A model generated the notes under the pieces. The model ran no database searches and was not told the DNA's origin. It worked only from the letters and a program-made list of their open reading frames with translations. The position numbers and the translations under genes were made by a program. Source: Brevibacterium sp. W7.2 (lineage in GTDB: Bacteria > Actinomycetota > Actinomycetes > Actinomycetales > Brevibacteriaceae). From it: a stretch of 64,000 bases of DNA. The DNA lies in the NCBI RefSeq assembly GCF_018137945.1, contig NZ_CP073089.1:2418001-2482000 (forward strand), given 5' to 3'. Each line of letters starts with the position of its first letter. Positions within the stretch are counted from its first letter, which is position 1. Below are positions 37,517 to 46,663 of this stretch, piece after piece.

Positions 37517-38974
37517 TCAGTCGAGCCGGATGTCGCGGTAGGCGACGCCGGCCGGGGCCGGCGCGGGCATGACCGCGGAGACCCCGGAATCCGAGGTCAC
37601 GAGGAGGCTCGCGTGGACGCCGTCGGCCGCTGCCCCGGCAGCGCCCTGTCCGCTGATGACGAGGGCGCGCACCGCCTCGGCGGAGACCTCGGCCGGGGCC
37701 AGGGTCGTCGTCGCGGTCGGGTTGAGGTCGACGACGCGCGGGTCGGTCAGGCTGCCGTCGTCGAGCATGCCGCTGACCTGCACCTGCCCCTGCCCCGGGG
37801 AGAGGAAGAGCTGCGCGGTCCCGGTCCGCGGCAGGGCCATGAGCTGAGCGTCGGCGAGGCCTTCGGTGGCGGTGATCGTCGCGAAGTCGCCCGCTCCCCC
37901 GTCGGGGTTCGTCGCCACGGATGCGGTGGCCTGGACGGGCTGGTCGGAATCGAGGACGAGGCTCGTGGCGGCGAGCTCGCCGAGGTCGGCCTCGGCGACG
38001 CCCCCGGCGACGACGGTGAGCGCCGACCGGGGGATGTCGACCTCCCCGTCGGGACCGTAGGCCTTGAGGGCCACCTCGGCGAGGTCATCACCGGGGTTGG
38101 CCACGCGCACGCGCACGCTCCTGCCGTCGAGTCCCGTGAGGACCTGCTGGTTCGCGGCCGGCGCCCCCGGCGCGGCGAGGTCGATGCCCTGCGGGGTGAG
38201 CCCGTCGAGCTTTGTCTCCTGGATCGACCCGGCGAGGACTCCCCCGTCGACGGAGACGTCGACGGCGAGTTCGGGGGCGCCCGCGGCGAGGCCGGCGAGG
38301 CGGACGGCCCGCTGGGAGCCCGCGCGGATGCTCAGTTCGGTCGGCTCGCCCCGCGATCCCGAGGGAGTCATCACCTGGACCTGGGCCTGGACGGGGACGC
38401 TGCCGGGGTTGCTCAGGAGCAGCTGCGAGTTCGATCCCGCCTCACCCGATCCGGCGACGATCCGGAAGTTCGCCGCCGGTGCCGCGCACGTCAGCGTGGC
38501 GAGCCCCGTGAGGTCCCCGGAGGTGCCTTCGACGGTCTCGAGCGCCGTGGTCAGGGCGGGGGCACCGGGTCGGGCGAAGCCGGTGATGATCTTCGTGTTC
38601 TCGACCGGGTCGTCGCCGGAGACGAATCCTCCTGATGCGGGGTTGTCGAAGTCCGGAGACCCGCCGAGGGTGGCCACCTGGAGGCGGGAGGCGCTCACAG
38701 AGCCGTCGGCGGCGCTGATCGGGGCGGTCGCGGAGACGACGCGGGTGCTGACGTTCGAGTCGTCGACGAACTCGGCGTCGGTGCCCTCGGCGGCCTGGTC
38801 GGTGAGCAGCGGTCCGGGGCAGATCACCTGGGTGTCCGCGGTCGGCATGCGCACCTGTTCGGGGCTGCGACTGAGCGTGCCCGCGGGCAGCGGGGTGAGG
38901 AACGACGTCGTGGCGATGAGGATGCCGGGAACGGCGATCGCTGCGAATGTCACGGTGCTGCGGCCGAGCCTCAT
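37517..38974 (-). CDS. DUF5719 secreted/anchored protein
   Basis: 485 aa. An uncleaved-type N-terminal hydrophobic segment (VTFAAIAVPGILIATTSFL) is followed by a long beta-rich exterior region with a single cysteine pair (VICPG and LTCAAPAANF). This matches DUF5719, found downstream of the large glycosyltransferase in actinobacteria. It overlaps the glycosyltransferase stop by 4 bases (ATGA), so the two products very likely work together at the membrane, perhaps in exporting or modifying a glycan. No enzymatic motif is evident. Confidence 0.85.
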   Translation of the reverse strand: MRLGRSTVTFAAIAVPGILIATTSFLTPLPAGTLSRSPEQVRMPTADTQVICPGPLLTDQAAEGTDAEFVDDSNVSTRVVSATAPISAADGSVSASRLQVATLGGSPDFDNPASGGFVSGDDPVENTKIITGFARPGAPALTTALETVEGTSGDLTGLATLTCAAPAANFRIVAGSGEAGSNSQLLLSNPGSVPVQAQVQVMTPSGSRGEPTELSIRAGSQRAVRLAGLAAGAPELAVDVSVDGGVLAGSIQETKLDGLTPQGIDLAAPGAPAANQQVLTGLDGRSVRVRVANPGDDLAEVALKAYGPDGEVDIPRSALTVVAGGVAEADLGELAATSLVLDSDQPVQATASVATNPDGGAGDFATITATEGLADAQLMALPRTGTAQLFLSPGQGQVQVSGMLDDGSLTDPRVVDLNPTATTTLAPAEVSAEAVRALVISGQGAAGAAADGVHASLLVTSDSGVSAVMPAPAPAGVAYRDIRLD

Positions 38975-41900
38975 GCTCTCTCCTCCGACCTGTCCGATGC
39001 GGCACCGTCAGCCGACGAGCCGTCCCGTGCTGCGGTGTCGTCTGGGTGGGTGCCCTCAGCGTGGACGCTTTGTGCCTCGGTGTCCTGTAGCGCGGTGTTC
39101 TCTGCGCGGGTGCCCTCAGAGTCGGGGCTCTCAGCGTCCGGTGTCGACTCCCCGTGCTGCGGCGCGGTCGTCGCGCGGTTTCCTGATTCAGCGCGGCGGC
39201 CTGACTTAGCGCGGCGACCGGATTTCGCCCGCCGACCGCGCCGCGTCATGGCCGCCGGCTGCGGGTCCGCCGCAGCGCTCCCCGTGTCCGCAGCGCTCCC
39301 CGTGTCCGCGGCGCTCCCGGTGTCGGCGGCATCCGCCTCGGCGGCACCTCCCGACGGTCGCTGCGCCGACGCGGACCCGGTCTCAGCGGTCTCGGTCTCG
39401 GAGGTCGCAGAGGAGTCCCTGTTCTCCGCGCCTGCGGACGCCTCTGCAGTGTCAGACCCGTCCGCCGAGATCCCAGGTTGGTCCGCGGTCCCGGATTCCC
39501 CTCGAGCGGTCGCCGGCGCGCCGCGCCGCACGGCCCGGTTCGGGGTGGGGCGGCGACTGCCGATGGGCAGGGCGACGATGAGGCAGAGGAGTCCGAGCAC
39601 CCAGCCGGCGATGACTCCCGTCGTCATCAGCGGTGACGAATCGTCGAGTTCGACGGTGCCGCCGGCAGCCGGGAGGGTGAACTCCTCATCCCATGCCTGA
39701 TCCGGCTCGGCCGGACGCGGGAGGTCCTCTCCGTCGATCTTCGCCGTCATCCCGTGGGCGGTTTCGGCGACGACAAGCGTGCGACCGTCCGCGCCGGGCG
39801 CGATGTCGATCGTCTCCCCGGTGCGCGGTGCCGTCGACAGCGTGCCGTCGGGTTCGCGGACGAGGAAGCGGCCGCTGTAGGGCTTGTCGACGTTCCAGAG
39901 CACACCCGCCTCCGTCGGTCCGACCTCGACGAGGCCGGTCGCTGCGGCCACGGAGGAGCGCAGCGCGGCGTCGTCCTCGTCGACGAGGACGAAATCGACG
40001 CCGAGGCGGCCGAGCAGCTCGCGGACGTCGCCGGCGTCGTCGGCCGACAGCGCGGCCGCGGCCTGGGCGACGAGGACGTCGTCCTCACCGATGGGCAGCG
40101 GCCGGCGCTCCCACGGCGGACCGCCGACCGCCTCGGCGGAGGCCACGGTCGAGGTGCCGATGACGGTGCCGTCAGCGGTCGAGAGCAGGGTGGCGAGAAC
40201 CTCGCCGTCGACGGCGTCGAGGCGCAGCGTGCGGGCTTCCGTGGGGCCGGCGGCCCGGTCGGCGGCGAGGGCGGGAACGGTGCCGTCCTCCGTCGTCGAC
40301 ACCGACTCGGAGGCGGGACCGGCGCCGAGCACGGCGAGGCCGACGGCGGCGACGGCGACGAGGCCGGTGAGCACGCGCAGGGGGACCCGGGACACGCTGC
40401 GCGGGGCTGCGGTGAGGCGGTCGGCGCCGAGGACGAGCAGGGCGATCGCGCCGATGCTCGTCAGCGTCACTCCGGCCGCGGGATACGACCCGATGAGCGC
40501 GAACGGGCCGACCTGGGCGGGCAGGTGCGCCTGGATGATCGAGACGACGAGGCCGGTGAGGTAGAGCCCGACAGCCCAGGTCAGCACCGTGAGCGGGATG
40601 CGGGCCTCGATGAGGGTGAGGAAGGCGAGCAGAAGCATCGGCAGGACGATGAAGAGCGCCCACAGCTGGCTGACGCCGGTCACCCCGAGAGGTTCGAGCA
40701 GCCCTGTCAGCCACGTGGGATCGAGCGGGGCGGGGAACCCGACGGCGAGGAGGTACGTCGGAGCGGTGCCCGGGGACAGTGTCTGACCGGGCATGACGAA
40801 GAGGGTGCCGGGGTGGGTGACGACCCCGACGAGCCACGGCCACGTGAGCACGAGGGTCGGGACGAGCAGCCAGAGATGACGCAGACCCCGCCGGCGGAGC
40901 ACGAGGGCGATCGTGAGGACGAGGCCGACGACAAGCATGAGCGGGACGCCGGCGATGATGACGACGAGGAGCAGCCCGGCCGCCGCGGCCGCCGAGACCG
41001 AACCGGTGCGCAGACTGCGGGTGAGAGCGATGATGAACAGTGGTGCGGCGATCCACATGAGGATGACGCCGAGGCGGCCGGTCGACAGCCCCATGACGAA
41101 GAGCGGGGCGACGAGCCAGAGGAGGCCGGCGAACCCGCGGACCCACTTGCGGGACACGAGGATCCCGGCGCACGCGTAGGCGGCGATCGCCGCCGCGATC
41201 GGGGCAGCGAGGATGAGGACGCGGACCGTGACGTCGAGGTTGCCGAGGAACGGCAGACCGAGCACCGCGAGGACGAGCTGGAGCGGATCGGCCGGGGTGT
41301 CGATGCCCGTGCCGGCGTCGAGGAAGCCGCCGAGGAGCCGGGTGACGAGCTCGCCGTAGCCGATGTCGGTCGACCCCAGCGCACCCCCGACGAGGTGGCC
41401 GGGACCGAGCAGCCGGTGGGAGACGAGACCGCTGAGCAGACCGGCGGCGAGGATGAGGAAGAAGAGCGGGTGCGTGAAGATGCCGGCGCCGCCGCTGACC
41501 TCGAGGCGGGAGAACGAGTCGATGGCCTCCTCGGTGTCACCGACCTGGTTGAGGTCGGCCTCGTCGAGGGTGTCGTGGTCCCCATCGCCGGCACCGGTTC
41601 CGGTCCGGCGGGCCGCCATGCTGCGCCGGTGGACGGCGAGTTCCTCGGGGTCGGCGAACAGGGAGTTCAGGTGCGCGGTGTTCGCGCGCTTCGCCAGCCG
41701 ACCGCGCCGCGCGTTGGCCCGGCGCAGGCGGGCGGTGGCGCGGACGTCGGCGGGCAGGCCGACAAGCGCGGCGAAGCGCCAGCCGGCGGTCCGGACGTCG
41801 TTGCCGAGCAGGGAGAGGAGCCCGGCGCCGAGCTGGGTGGCGGCCAGGATGATGAGCAGCCGGACGAGGCCGGGCCGGGCGAGGCTGAGCCGGTAGCGCT

Positions 41901-42525
41901 GTTCGGTGCGCACCTGCGCTCGCGCGGTCGGGGGCTTGGCCGAGGTGCCGAGCTGGGCCGCCTCGGCGGCGGAGATGTCGAGTCGAGCGCCGGGGGCCAG
42001 GGCCACCCGCCGGCCGAGGTCGCGGAGGCGACGGGAGTATTCGATGCCGCGGTAGGCCGGGCCGAGTCCGCGGCTGGGAGCGCCGATGCGATCGAGGTCG
42101 GCGGTGGCGATGAGCATCCCGGGCAGGTCGAGCGCGAGCGTCTCGGACTCCCCGTCCCGCTGTCCCTGGTCGAGCTCTCCCGATCCGACGGGATTGACGC
42201 GCACCCCCGCCGAGGTGGTCGTCACCCCGGCGGAGACGATCCGCTCGCCGCTGAAGAGCTTCGGCCCGACCGCCGCGACCGAGTCCGCAGCACTCATCGC
42301 GTCGAGGAGCTCGTCGAGGCACCCCGGCGCGGGGCGGGAGTCGGGAGTGAGGAACCAGAGGTAGTCGCTGCCGGCGACGGCCGGCAGGGCGAGCGCCTCG
42401 GAGACGGCAAGGCCCCCGAGATCGACGACGGGGATCTCGGGGTGGATCCTGCTCAGGGTGGTTTCGAGCTCGGCCTTGCGGGAGTCGTCGCCGGAGATGA
42501 CGACGACCGTGACGGCAGGTCTCAC
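38971..42525 (-). CDS. Large membrane glycosyltransferase family 2 protein with repetitive tail
   Basis: 1184 aa. The first ~200 residues are a GT-A fold (VTVVVISGDDSRKAELETTL, SDYLWFLTPDSRPAPGCL, where the usual D-x-D is DSR-like). Then come about a dozen membrane helices (residues ~330-760), an exterior domain, a final helix (VIAGWVLGLLCLIVALPIG) and a ~180-residue low-complexity cytoplasmic tail. The tail contains three tandem ADTGSA units (39270-39320) and three RR-AK/E-SG units (39180-39230). The family belongs to actinobacterial envelope glycan synthesis, substrate unknown. The start overlaps the whiB2 stop, forming a whiB2-GT-DUF5719 operon. Confidence 0.85.
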   Translation of the reverse strand: MRPAVTVVVISGDDSRKAELETTLSRIHPEIPVVDLGGLAVSEALALPAVAGSDYLWFLTPDSRPAPGCLDELLDAMSAADSVAAVGPKLFSGERIVSAGVTTTSAGVRVNPVGSGELDQGQRDGESETLALDLPGMLIATADLDRIGAPSRGLGPAYRGIEYSRRLRDLGRRVALAPGARLDISAAEAAQLGTSAKPPTARAQVRTEQRYRLSLARPGLVRLLIILAATQLGAGLLSLLGNDVRTAGWRFAALVGLPADVRATARLRRANARRGRLAKRANTAHLNSLFADPEELAVHRRSMAARRTGTGAGDGDHDTLDEADLNQVGDTEEAIDSFSRLEVSGGAGIFTHPLFFLILAAGLLSGLVSHRLLGPGHLVGGALGSTDIGYGELVTRLLGGFLDAGTGIDTPADPLQLVLAVLGLPFLGNLDVTVRVLILAAPIAAAIAAYACAGILVSRKWVRGFAGLLWLVAPLFVMGLSTGRLGVILMWIAAPLFIIALTRSLRTGSVSAAAAAGLLLVVIIAGVPLMLVVGLVLTIALVLRRRGLRHLWLLVPTLVLTWPWLVGVVTHPGTLFVMPGQTLSPGTAPTYLLAVGFPAPLDPTWLTGLLEPLGVTGVSQLWALFIVLPMLLLAFLTLIEARIPLTVLTWAVGLYLTGLVVSIIQAHLPAQVGPFALIGSYPAAGVTLTSIGAIALLVLGADRLTAAPRSVSRVPLRVLTGLVAVAAVGLAVLGAGPASESVSTTEDGTVPALAADRAAGPTEARTLRLDAVDGEVLATLLSTADGTVIGTSTVASAEAVGGPPWERRPLPIGEDDVLVAQAAAALSADDAGDVRELLGRLGVDFVLVDEDDAALRSSVAAATGLVEVGPTEAGVLWNVDKPYSGRFLVREPDGTLSTAPRTGETIDIAPGADGRTLVVAETAHGMTAKIDGEDLPRPAEPDQAWDEEFTLPAAGGTVELDDSSPLMTTGVIAGWVLGLLCLIVALPIGSRRPTPNRAVRRGAPATARGESGTADQPGISADGSDTAEASAGAENRDSSATSETETAETGSASAQRPSGGAAEADAADTGSAADTGSAADTGSAAADPQPAAMTRRGRRAKSGRRAKSGRRAESGNRATTAPQHGESTPDAESPDSEGTRAENTALQDTEAQSVHAEGTHPDDTAARDGSSADGAASDRSEERA

Positions 42526-42962
42526 ACGACTCGCTTCTTGAGCCGACGGCGTTCGCGCTCGGACATGCCGCCCCAGATCCCGAACCGCTCATCGTTGGCC
42601 AGCGCGTAGTCGAGGCATTCGGAGCGGACCTCGCAGGACTCGCAGACGCGTTTGGCCTCGCGGGTCGATCCGCCCTTCTCCGGGAAGAACGCCTCAGGGT
42701 CGGTCTGGGCGCACAGCGCCTGGTCCTGCCACGACAGCTCGCCGTCCTCGGCGGCGCCGAGGAGGAGCGAGAGCGGCGACACTGCCGCATCGTCGACGGG
42801 CAGCGGTGTGAGATCGTTCGGATCGATCGCCAATGGGTCCGGCAGCGTGTCCGGTGTGCGGGCGCCGGGTTCGACGAACCAGTCGCCGGCGCTGCGGGAG
42901 GTCACCCCCGGTACGGAGACGAACTCCTCATCCTCTAGTCTCTTGCTCTGTGCGCTCTGCAC
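42522..42962 (-). CDS. whiB2: WhiB-family regulator, WhiB2/WhmD-like
   Basis: 146 aa. The four cluster cysteines are C (ALCAQTDPEAFFPEKGG), C-x2-C-x5-C (VCESCEVRSEC), followed by FGIWGGMSERERRRLKKRVV, the WhiB2 turn and basic tail. The N-terminal ~75 residues are an unconserved extension, longer than in many WhmD proteins. WhiB2/WhmD is needed for septation in mycobacteria. GTG 42962 with GGGGAG upstream is preferred over GTG 42980. It is the first gene of an operon with the large glycosyltransferase. The upstream region has an ACACGCGTGT palindrome. Confidence 0.95.
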   Translation of the reverse strand: MQSAQSKRLEDEEFVSVPGVTSRSAGDWFVEPGARTPDTLPDPLAIDPNDLTPLPVDDAAVSPLSLLLGAAEDGELSWQDQALCAQTDPEAFFPEKGGSTREAKRVCESCEVRSECLDYALANDERFGIWGGMSERERRRLKKRVV

Positions 42963-43043
42963 GGTTCTCCCCTTTCTCACGCTCAGCGTGTTGTGCCATG
43001 CGAATCCGAGAATTCGTGCTAAGCGCGTTCCCCTTAGGTATAA

Positions 43044-43059
43044 ATTACACGCGTGTCAT
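43044..43059. promoter_or_regulatory. ACACGCGTGT palindrome in the whiB2/cofE divergent region
   Basis: The perfect 10-bp palindrome ACACGCGTGT (43047-43056) extends imperfectly to ATTACACGCGTGTCAT. On the whiB2 strand it reads GACACGCGTGTAATTTATA and lies ~85 bp before the start. GACAC is the core of WhiA sites in Streptomyces. The word ACAC-N2-GTGTAATT recurs upstream of the wall hydrolase (51792-51801). Confidence 0.5.
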
Positions 43060-43153
43060 TACCGCTGAGTCAAGCCCTCGTGCAGTAATCAAGCGGGGAG
43101 AAACCGCGTATTCGAACACATCTTCACATACACACGCGCCGCCAACACAAGAT

Positions 43154-43255
43154 ATGGGGACCGGCATGCGCACCTGCCACAATCCATGGTGTCCACCTGA
43201 TGGGATCGTGAGAATTTCGGATTCGTTCGGCTGGGATGGGAATATGGAGGAATGA
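43154..43255 (+). CDS. Candidate small Cys-containing protein or leader peptide, coupled to the CofE-domain gene
   Basis: 33 codons, or 29 from the in-frame ATG 43166, which has GGGGACC just before it. The peptide includes MRTCHNPWCPPDG and ends GWDGNMEE. Its TGA (43253-43255) overlaps the ATG of the CofE-domain gene (43252) as ATGA, the coupling seen throughout this window. Two cysteines, a histidine and a tryptophan in seven residues are non-random for such a short ORF. It could be a metal-sensing leader or a small protein. Not confirmed by homology. Confidence 0.4.
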   Translation: MGTGMRTCHNPWCPPDGIVRISDSFGWDGNMEE

Positions 43256-44421
43256 GCCAGGGTGACGGTCCGCGAGCAGGCATGAACGACAGACTGCTGA
43301 CCGTCTACGCGCCTCCCCTCGACGACGACATCCGGCCCGGTTCGGACCTCGCGGGCATCCTCATCACCAGTCTGCGGCGCAACCGCATCGATCTCAAGGA
43401 CGGCGACATCCTCGTCATCGCCTCGAAGGTCGTGTCGAAGGCCGACGGGAGACTGACCTCGGTGGCTGACCGCGCCGAGTTCGAGGACCTCGTCCGAGCG
43501 TCCTCGACCCACCTCGTGGCCGAACGCAGCTATGCGTCGGGAACGACGGTCCAGGTCGTGCGGACTCAGGCCGGCACGGTGCAGGCCGCGGCCGGTCTCG
43601 ACCAGTCGAACTCCGGCGGCGACGTCGTCCTCCATCCCGCCGACGCCGACCATTCCGCCGCTCAGCTGCGCGCCCGTGTCGAGGAGGCCTTCGCGGTGCG
43701 CATCGGCGTCGTCGTCTCCGATACGACATCGCGGCCGTGGCGCGTCGGGGTCGGAGACATCGCGCTCGGCCTCTCCGGGTTCTCCGGCCTCGACGACCAG
43801 CGCGGACTGCCCGACGACGACGGGCGCGTGCAGACGGTGACCGTGCGCGCCGTCGGCGATGAGATCGCCGCCGCCGCCGACCTCGTCAAGGGGGCCGCCC
43901 GCGGTCTGCCGATGGCGCTGATCCGCGGTGCCGGCGGCTACCTCGACAACGGCGGCGGCGGAGCGAAGGCACTGTGCCGGGACCTCGGCGAAGACTGGTT
44001 CCGCTTCGGTCACGTCGAGGCGATCCAGCGCGGGCTCGGCGTCGATACCGTACCCGGCCGTGCTCCCGCCGGGGACGGCGGCGACGACATCCTCGAGCGC
44101 GTCTCCCGGGCCATCCGCGTCGTCCGCGGCGGCAACGCGCGCACCCCCGGCCATGCGGCCTGGCGGATGCGCATCGAGGGGTCGGGCTCGCGGATCATCA
44201 TGAGCCCCTCGACCTCCCCGGCGACGACGCAGGCCGACGGACCTCCGATCCTCGAAGCGATGGTCGGACTCGGCTCCCTCGTCGAGCGCATGCACACCGC
44301 GCTCTTCGCCGAGGACCTCTCCGCGACGACGAAGTGGCATTGGGCCGAGGGGGACCTCGGCAGCTTCCCGCGAGGAGTGACGATCGACATCGGACTCCTC
44401 TCCCCCGACAGCACGCACTGA
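43252..44421 (+). CDS. CofE-domain (F420-0:glutamate ligase-like) protein, FbiB-related
   Basis: 389 aa. Residues ~15-255 carry the CofE motifs: VIASKVVSKADGRL, VVVSDTTSRPWRVGVGDIALG, GLDDQRG and VGDEIAAAADLVKGAARGLPMALIRG. CofE/FbiB adds glutamates to coenzyme F420. In mycobacteria fbiA and fbiB follow whiB2; here the fbiA/cofD gene is missing. The C-terminal ~130 residues occupy the place of FbiB's nitroreductase domain but are short and poorly matching, possibly a decayed remnant. The start overlaps the stop of the small ORF at 43154. F420 ligase activity is plausible but unproven. Confidence 0.82.
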   Translation: MSQGDGPRAGMNDRLLTVYAPPLDDDIRPGSDLAGILITSLRRNRIDLKDGDILVIASKVVSKADGRLTSVADRAEFEDLVRASSTHLVAERSYASGTTVQVVRTQAGTVQAAAGLDQSNSGGDVVLHPADADHSAAQLRARVEEAFAVRIGVVVSDTTSRPWRVGVGDIALGLSGFSGLDDQRGLPDDDGRVQTVTVRAVGDEIAAAADLVKGAARGLPMALIRGAGGYLDNGGGGAKALCRDLGEDWFRFGHVEAIQRGLGVDTVPGRAPAGDGGDDILERVSRAIRVVRGGNARTPGHAAWRMRIEGSGSRIIMSPSTSPATTQADGPPILEAMVGLGSLVERMHTALFAEDLSATTKWHWAEGDLGSFPRGVTIDIGLLSPDSTH

Positions 44422-44456
44422 TCCCCCGACAGCACACGCTCGAGAAAGCAGGACAG

Positions 44457-45209
44457 ATGGATCTCACCCGCCTCGCTGGCACCGGCGGTCCCGTGCTCTT
44501 CTGGCGCGGGCCCGACTTCGACACCCTCGACCTCACCGGCCCGGTCATCGCGAACTGGGTGAATAAGGGAGTCGGTCTCTTCGGCGACTACGATCTCGGC
44601 CCCGACTTCACCCTCTTCGTCCCGCTGCCCGGCGGTCTCCACTGGCGCGAACTCGTCGCGATCCTCAGCGTCCTCCTCGCCGGTGGCCGCGTCGTCCTCG
44701 GCGAGCAGGGCGATGCCGGTGGCACCGCTTCAGCCGGCGGCAGCATCTCGGCCGTCCCGGACGGGGACTTCCACGCGCTCGTCCCGGTCGGGTTCGAGTC
44801 GGACCCGGCGATCGCCTCGGCGGAGGAGATCTTCGTCTTCAATCCCCCGGCACTGGCGCTGAGCACTCCGGTCGATGCCGACTTCATCGACGTCAACTCC
44901 GCGATCCGGGCGTATCCCGACGTCACCCCGCGCCGCCTCGACGGCTCGGGCACCCTCGCCGTCCTCGGGGCTGCGGGGACGACGGAGATCCCGTGGACCG
45001 CGGCGATGACCACCGGTTCCGCGGGTCCCCCCGCGGGGATCCTCGTCTCCCACTCGACCCCGCAGGAGGACCAGTGGCCGGACCTGCTGGGCCACCTCCT
45101 CGGCGGGGGTGAGACCGTGCTCGGCACGGGAGTCGATGAGGCTCGCATCGCGGACCTCGCACGGGAGCTCGGTGAGGTCCGTGGCAGACTGGGGACATGG
45201 ACAAAGTAG
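44457..45209 (+). CDS. TIGR03089-family protein
   Basis: 250 aa. This family looks like a truncated AMP-binding (acyl-CoA synthetase-like) domain with the catalytic C-terminal part missing. Conserved pieces include GPDFTLFVPLPGGLHWRELVAILSVLLAGGRVV and EEIFVFNPPALALS. In mycobacteria (Rv3268) it lies near the LCP gene, which is also the case here within 8 kb. Function unknown. It overlaps the CoA-transferase A start by 13 bases, so the two may be co-expressed. Confidence 0.82.
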   Translation: MDLTRLAGTGGPVLFWRGPDFDTLDLTGPVIANWVNKGVGLFGDYDLGPDFTLFVPLPGGLHWRELVAILSVLLAGGRVVLGEQGDAGGTASAGGSISAVPDGDFHALVPVGFESDPAIASAEEIFVFNPPALALSTPVDADFIDVNSAIRAYPDVTPRRLDGSGTLAVLGAAGTTEIPWTAAMTTGSAGPPAGILVSHSTPQEDQWPDLLGHLLGGGETVLGTGVDEARIADLARELGEVRGRLGTWTK

Positions 45210-45985
45210 TTGACACGCCCGCAGAAGCAGTGGCCGATATTGCCGATGGATCGTCGATCGCCGTGGGCGGATTCGGGGTCGTCGGAGTCCCGGAATTCCT
45301 CATCCGCGCGATCAGGGAACAGGGGACGACGGACCTCGAGGTGATCTCGAACAACGCGGGCGTCGACGGCCGCGGGCTCGGGGTGCTGCTCGCCGACCAT
45401 CGGATCCGGCGGATCATCGCGTCCTATGTCGGGGAGAACAAGGAGTTCGCCCGGCAGTACCTCTCCGGTGAGCTCGAGGTCGAGCTCACCCCGCAGGGCA
45501 CGCTCGCGGAGAAGCTGCGCGCCGGCGGTGCGGGCATCCCCGCGTTCTACACGATCACCGGCGCCGGCACCCAGGTCGCCGAGGGCGGCATGCCGTGGAA
45601 GTACGACGCGGACGGCAACGTCATCAAGGAGTCCCCGGCGAAGGACACCCGGGTCTTCGACACCTTCGGCGAGGAGCAGACCTACGTCCTCGAGGAGTCG
45701 CTCGCCCCCGACTACGCCCTCGTCCGCGCCGCCGTCGGCGACCGCGACGGGAATCTCGTCTTCCACTCCTCGGCCCGCAACTTCAATCCGCCGGCCGCGC
45801 AGGCCGGTCGGATCACGATCGCCGAGGTCGAGAAGCTCGTCGAACCCGGTGACATCGATCCCGACGAGGTGCATCTGCCCGGTGTCTTCGTCCACCGCGT
45901 CGTCCCGCTGACGGCGGAGCAGATCGCCGACAAGCCGATCGAGAAGCGCACCCTCCGTCCGACCCCGACCGCCGCGAACGCCTGA
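45197..45985 (+). CDS. scoA: 3-oxoacid CoA-transferase subunit A
   Basis: 262 aa. The N-terminal ADGSSIAVGGFGVVGVPEFLIRAI is the glycine-rich CoA-binding loop of the alpha subunit, followed by VISNNAGVDGRGLGVLL and AEKLRAGGAGIPAFYT, typical of SCOT-A. With subunit B it would move CoA from succinyl-CoA to acetoacetate or another 3-oxoacid. ATG 45197 lies 6 nt after CAGACT inside the end of the upstream gene, which suggests its own leaderless transcript. Subunit B follows 12 bases later. Confidence 0.92.
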   Translation: MDKVVDTPAEAVADIADGSSIAVGGFGVVGVPEFLIRAIREQGTTDLEVISNNAGVDGRGLGVLLADHRIRRIIASYVGENKEFARQYLSGELEVELTPQGTLAEKLRAGGAGIPAFYTITGAGTQVAEGGMPWKYDADGNVIKESPAKDTRVFDTFGEEQTYVLEESLAPDYALVRAAVGDRDGNLVFHSSARNFNPPAAQAGRITIAEVEKLVEPGDIDPDEVHLPGVFVHRVVPLTAEQIADKPIEKRTLRPTPTAANA

Positions 45986-45997
45986 GGAGAGCCCACC

Positions 45998-46663
45998 ATG
46001 GCACTGACACGCAACCAGATGGCCGCGCGCGCGGCGCAGGAGCTCGCCGACGGCAGCTACGTCAACCTCGGCATCGGCATGCCGACCCTCGTCCCGAACT
46101 ACGTGCCCGACGGTGTGCGGCTCGTTCTCCAGTCGGAGAACGGCCTCCTCGGCGTCGGTCCGTACCCGACCGAGGACGAACTCGACCCCGACCTCATCAA
46201 CGCGGGCAAGGAGACCGTGACGATGCTGCCGGGCGCCTCGTACTTCGATTCGGCGGCGAGCTTCGGCATGATCCGCGGCGGCAAGATCGATGCCGCGATC
46301 CTCGGCGCGATGCAGGTCGCGGTCAACGGCGACATCGCGAACTGGATGATCCCCGGCAAGATGGTCAAGGGCATGGGCGGGGCGATGGACCTCGTCCACG
46401 GCGCCAAGCGCGTCATCGTCGTCATGGACCATGTCGCAAAGGACGGCACGCACAAGCTGCTCGGCGCCTGCGACCTGCCGCTGACGGGCAAGGGCGTCGT
46501 CGAACGCGTCATCACCGACCTCGCCGTCCTCGACGTCACCGGTGATGCCTTCACCCTCGTCGAGCTCGCACCGGGAGTCACCGTCGAGGAGGTCAAGGAG
46601 AAGACCGGCGCCGAGGTGGTCGTCCCCGACGACGTCGCAACCATCACCGTCCCCGACGTCTGA
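45998..46663 (+). CDS. scoB: 3-oxoacid CoA-transferase subunit B
   Basis: 221 aa. The catalytic glutamate lies in [14 protein letters not shown] (Glu near residue 48), which forms the gamma-glutamyl-CoA thioester in this family. Further signatures are [42 protein letters not shown] and [26 protein letters not shown] precedes the ATG. The gene is followed by the 182-bp repeat region and converges with manA. Confidence 0.95.
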   Translation: MALTRNQMAARAAQELADGSYVNLGIGMPTLVPNYVPDGVRLVLQSENGLLGVGPYPTEDELDPDLINAGKETVTMLPGASYFDSAASFGMIRGGKIDAAILGAMQVAVNGDIANWMIPGKMVKGMGGAMDLVHGAKRVIVVMDHVAKDGTHKLLGACDLPLTGKGVVERVITDLAVLDVTGDAFTLVELAPGVTVEEVKEKTGAEVVVPDDVATITVPDV

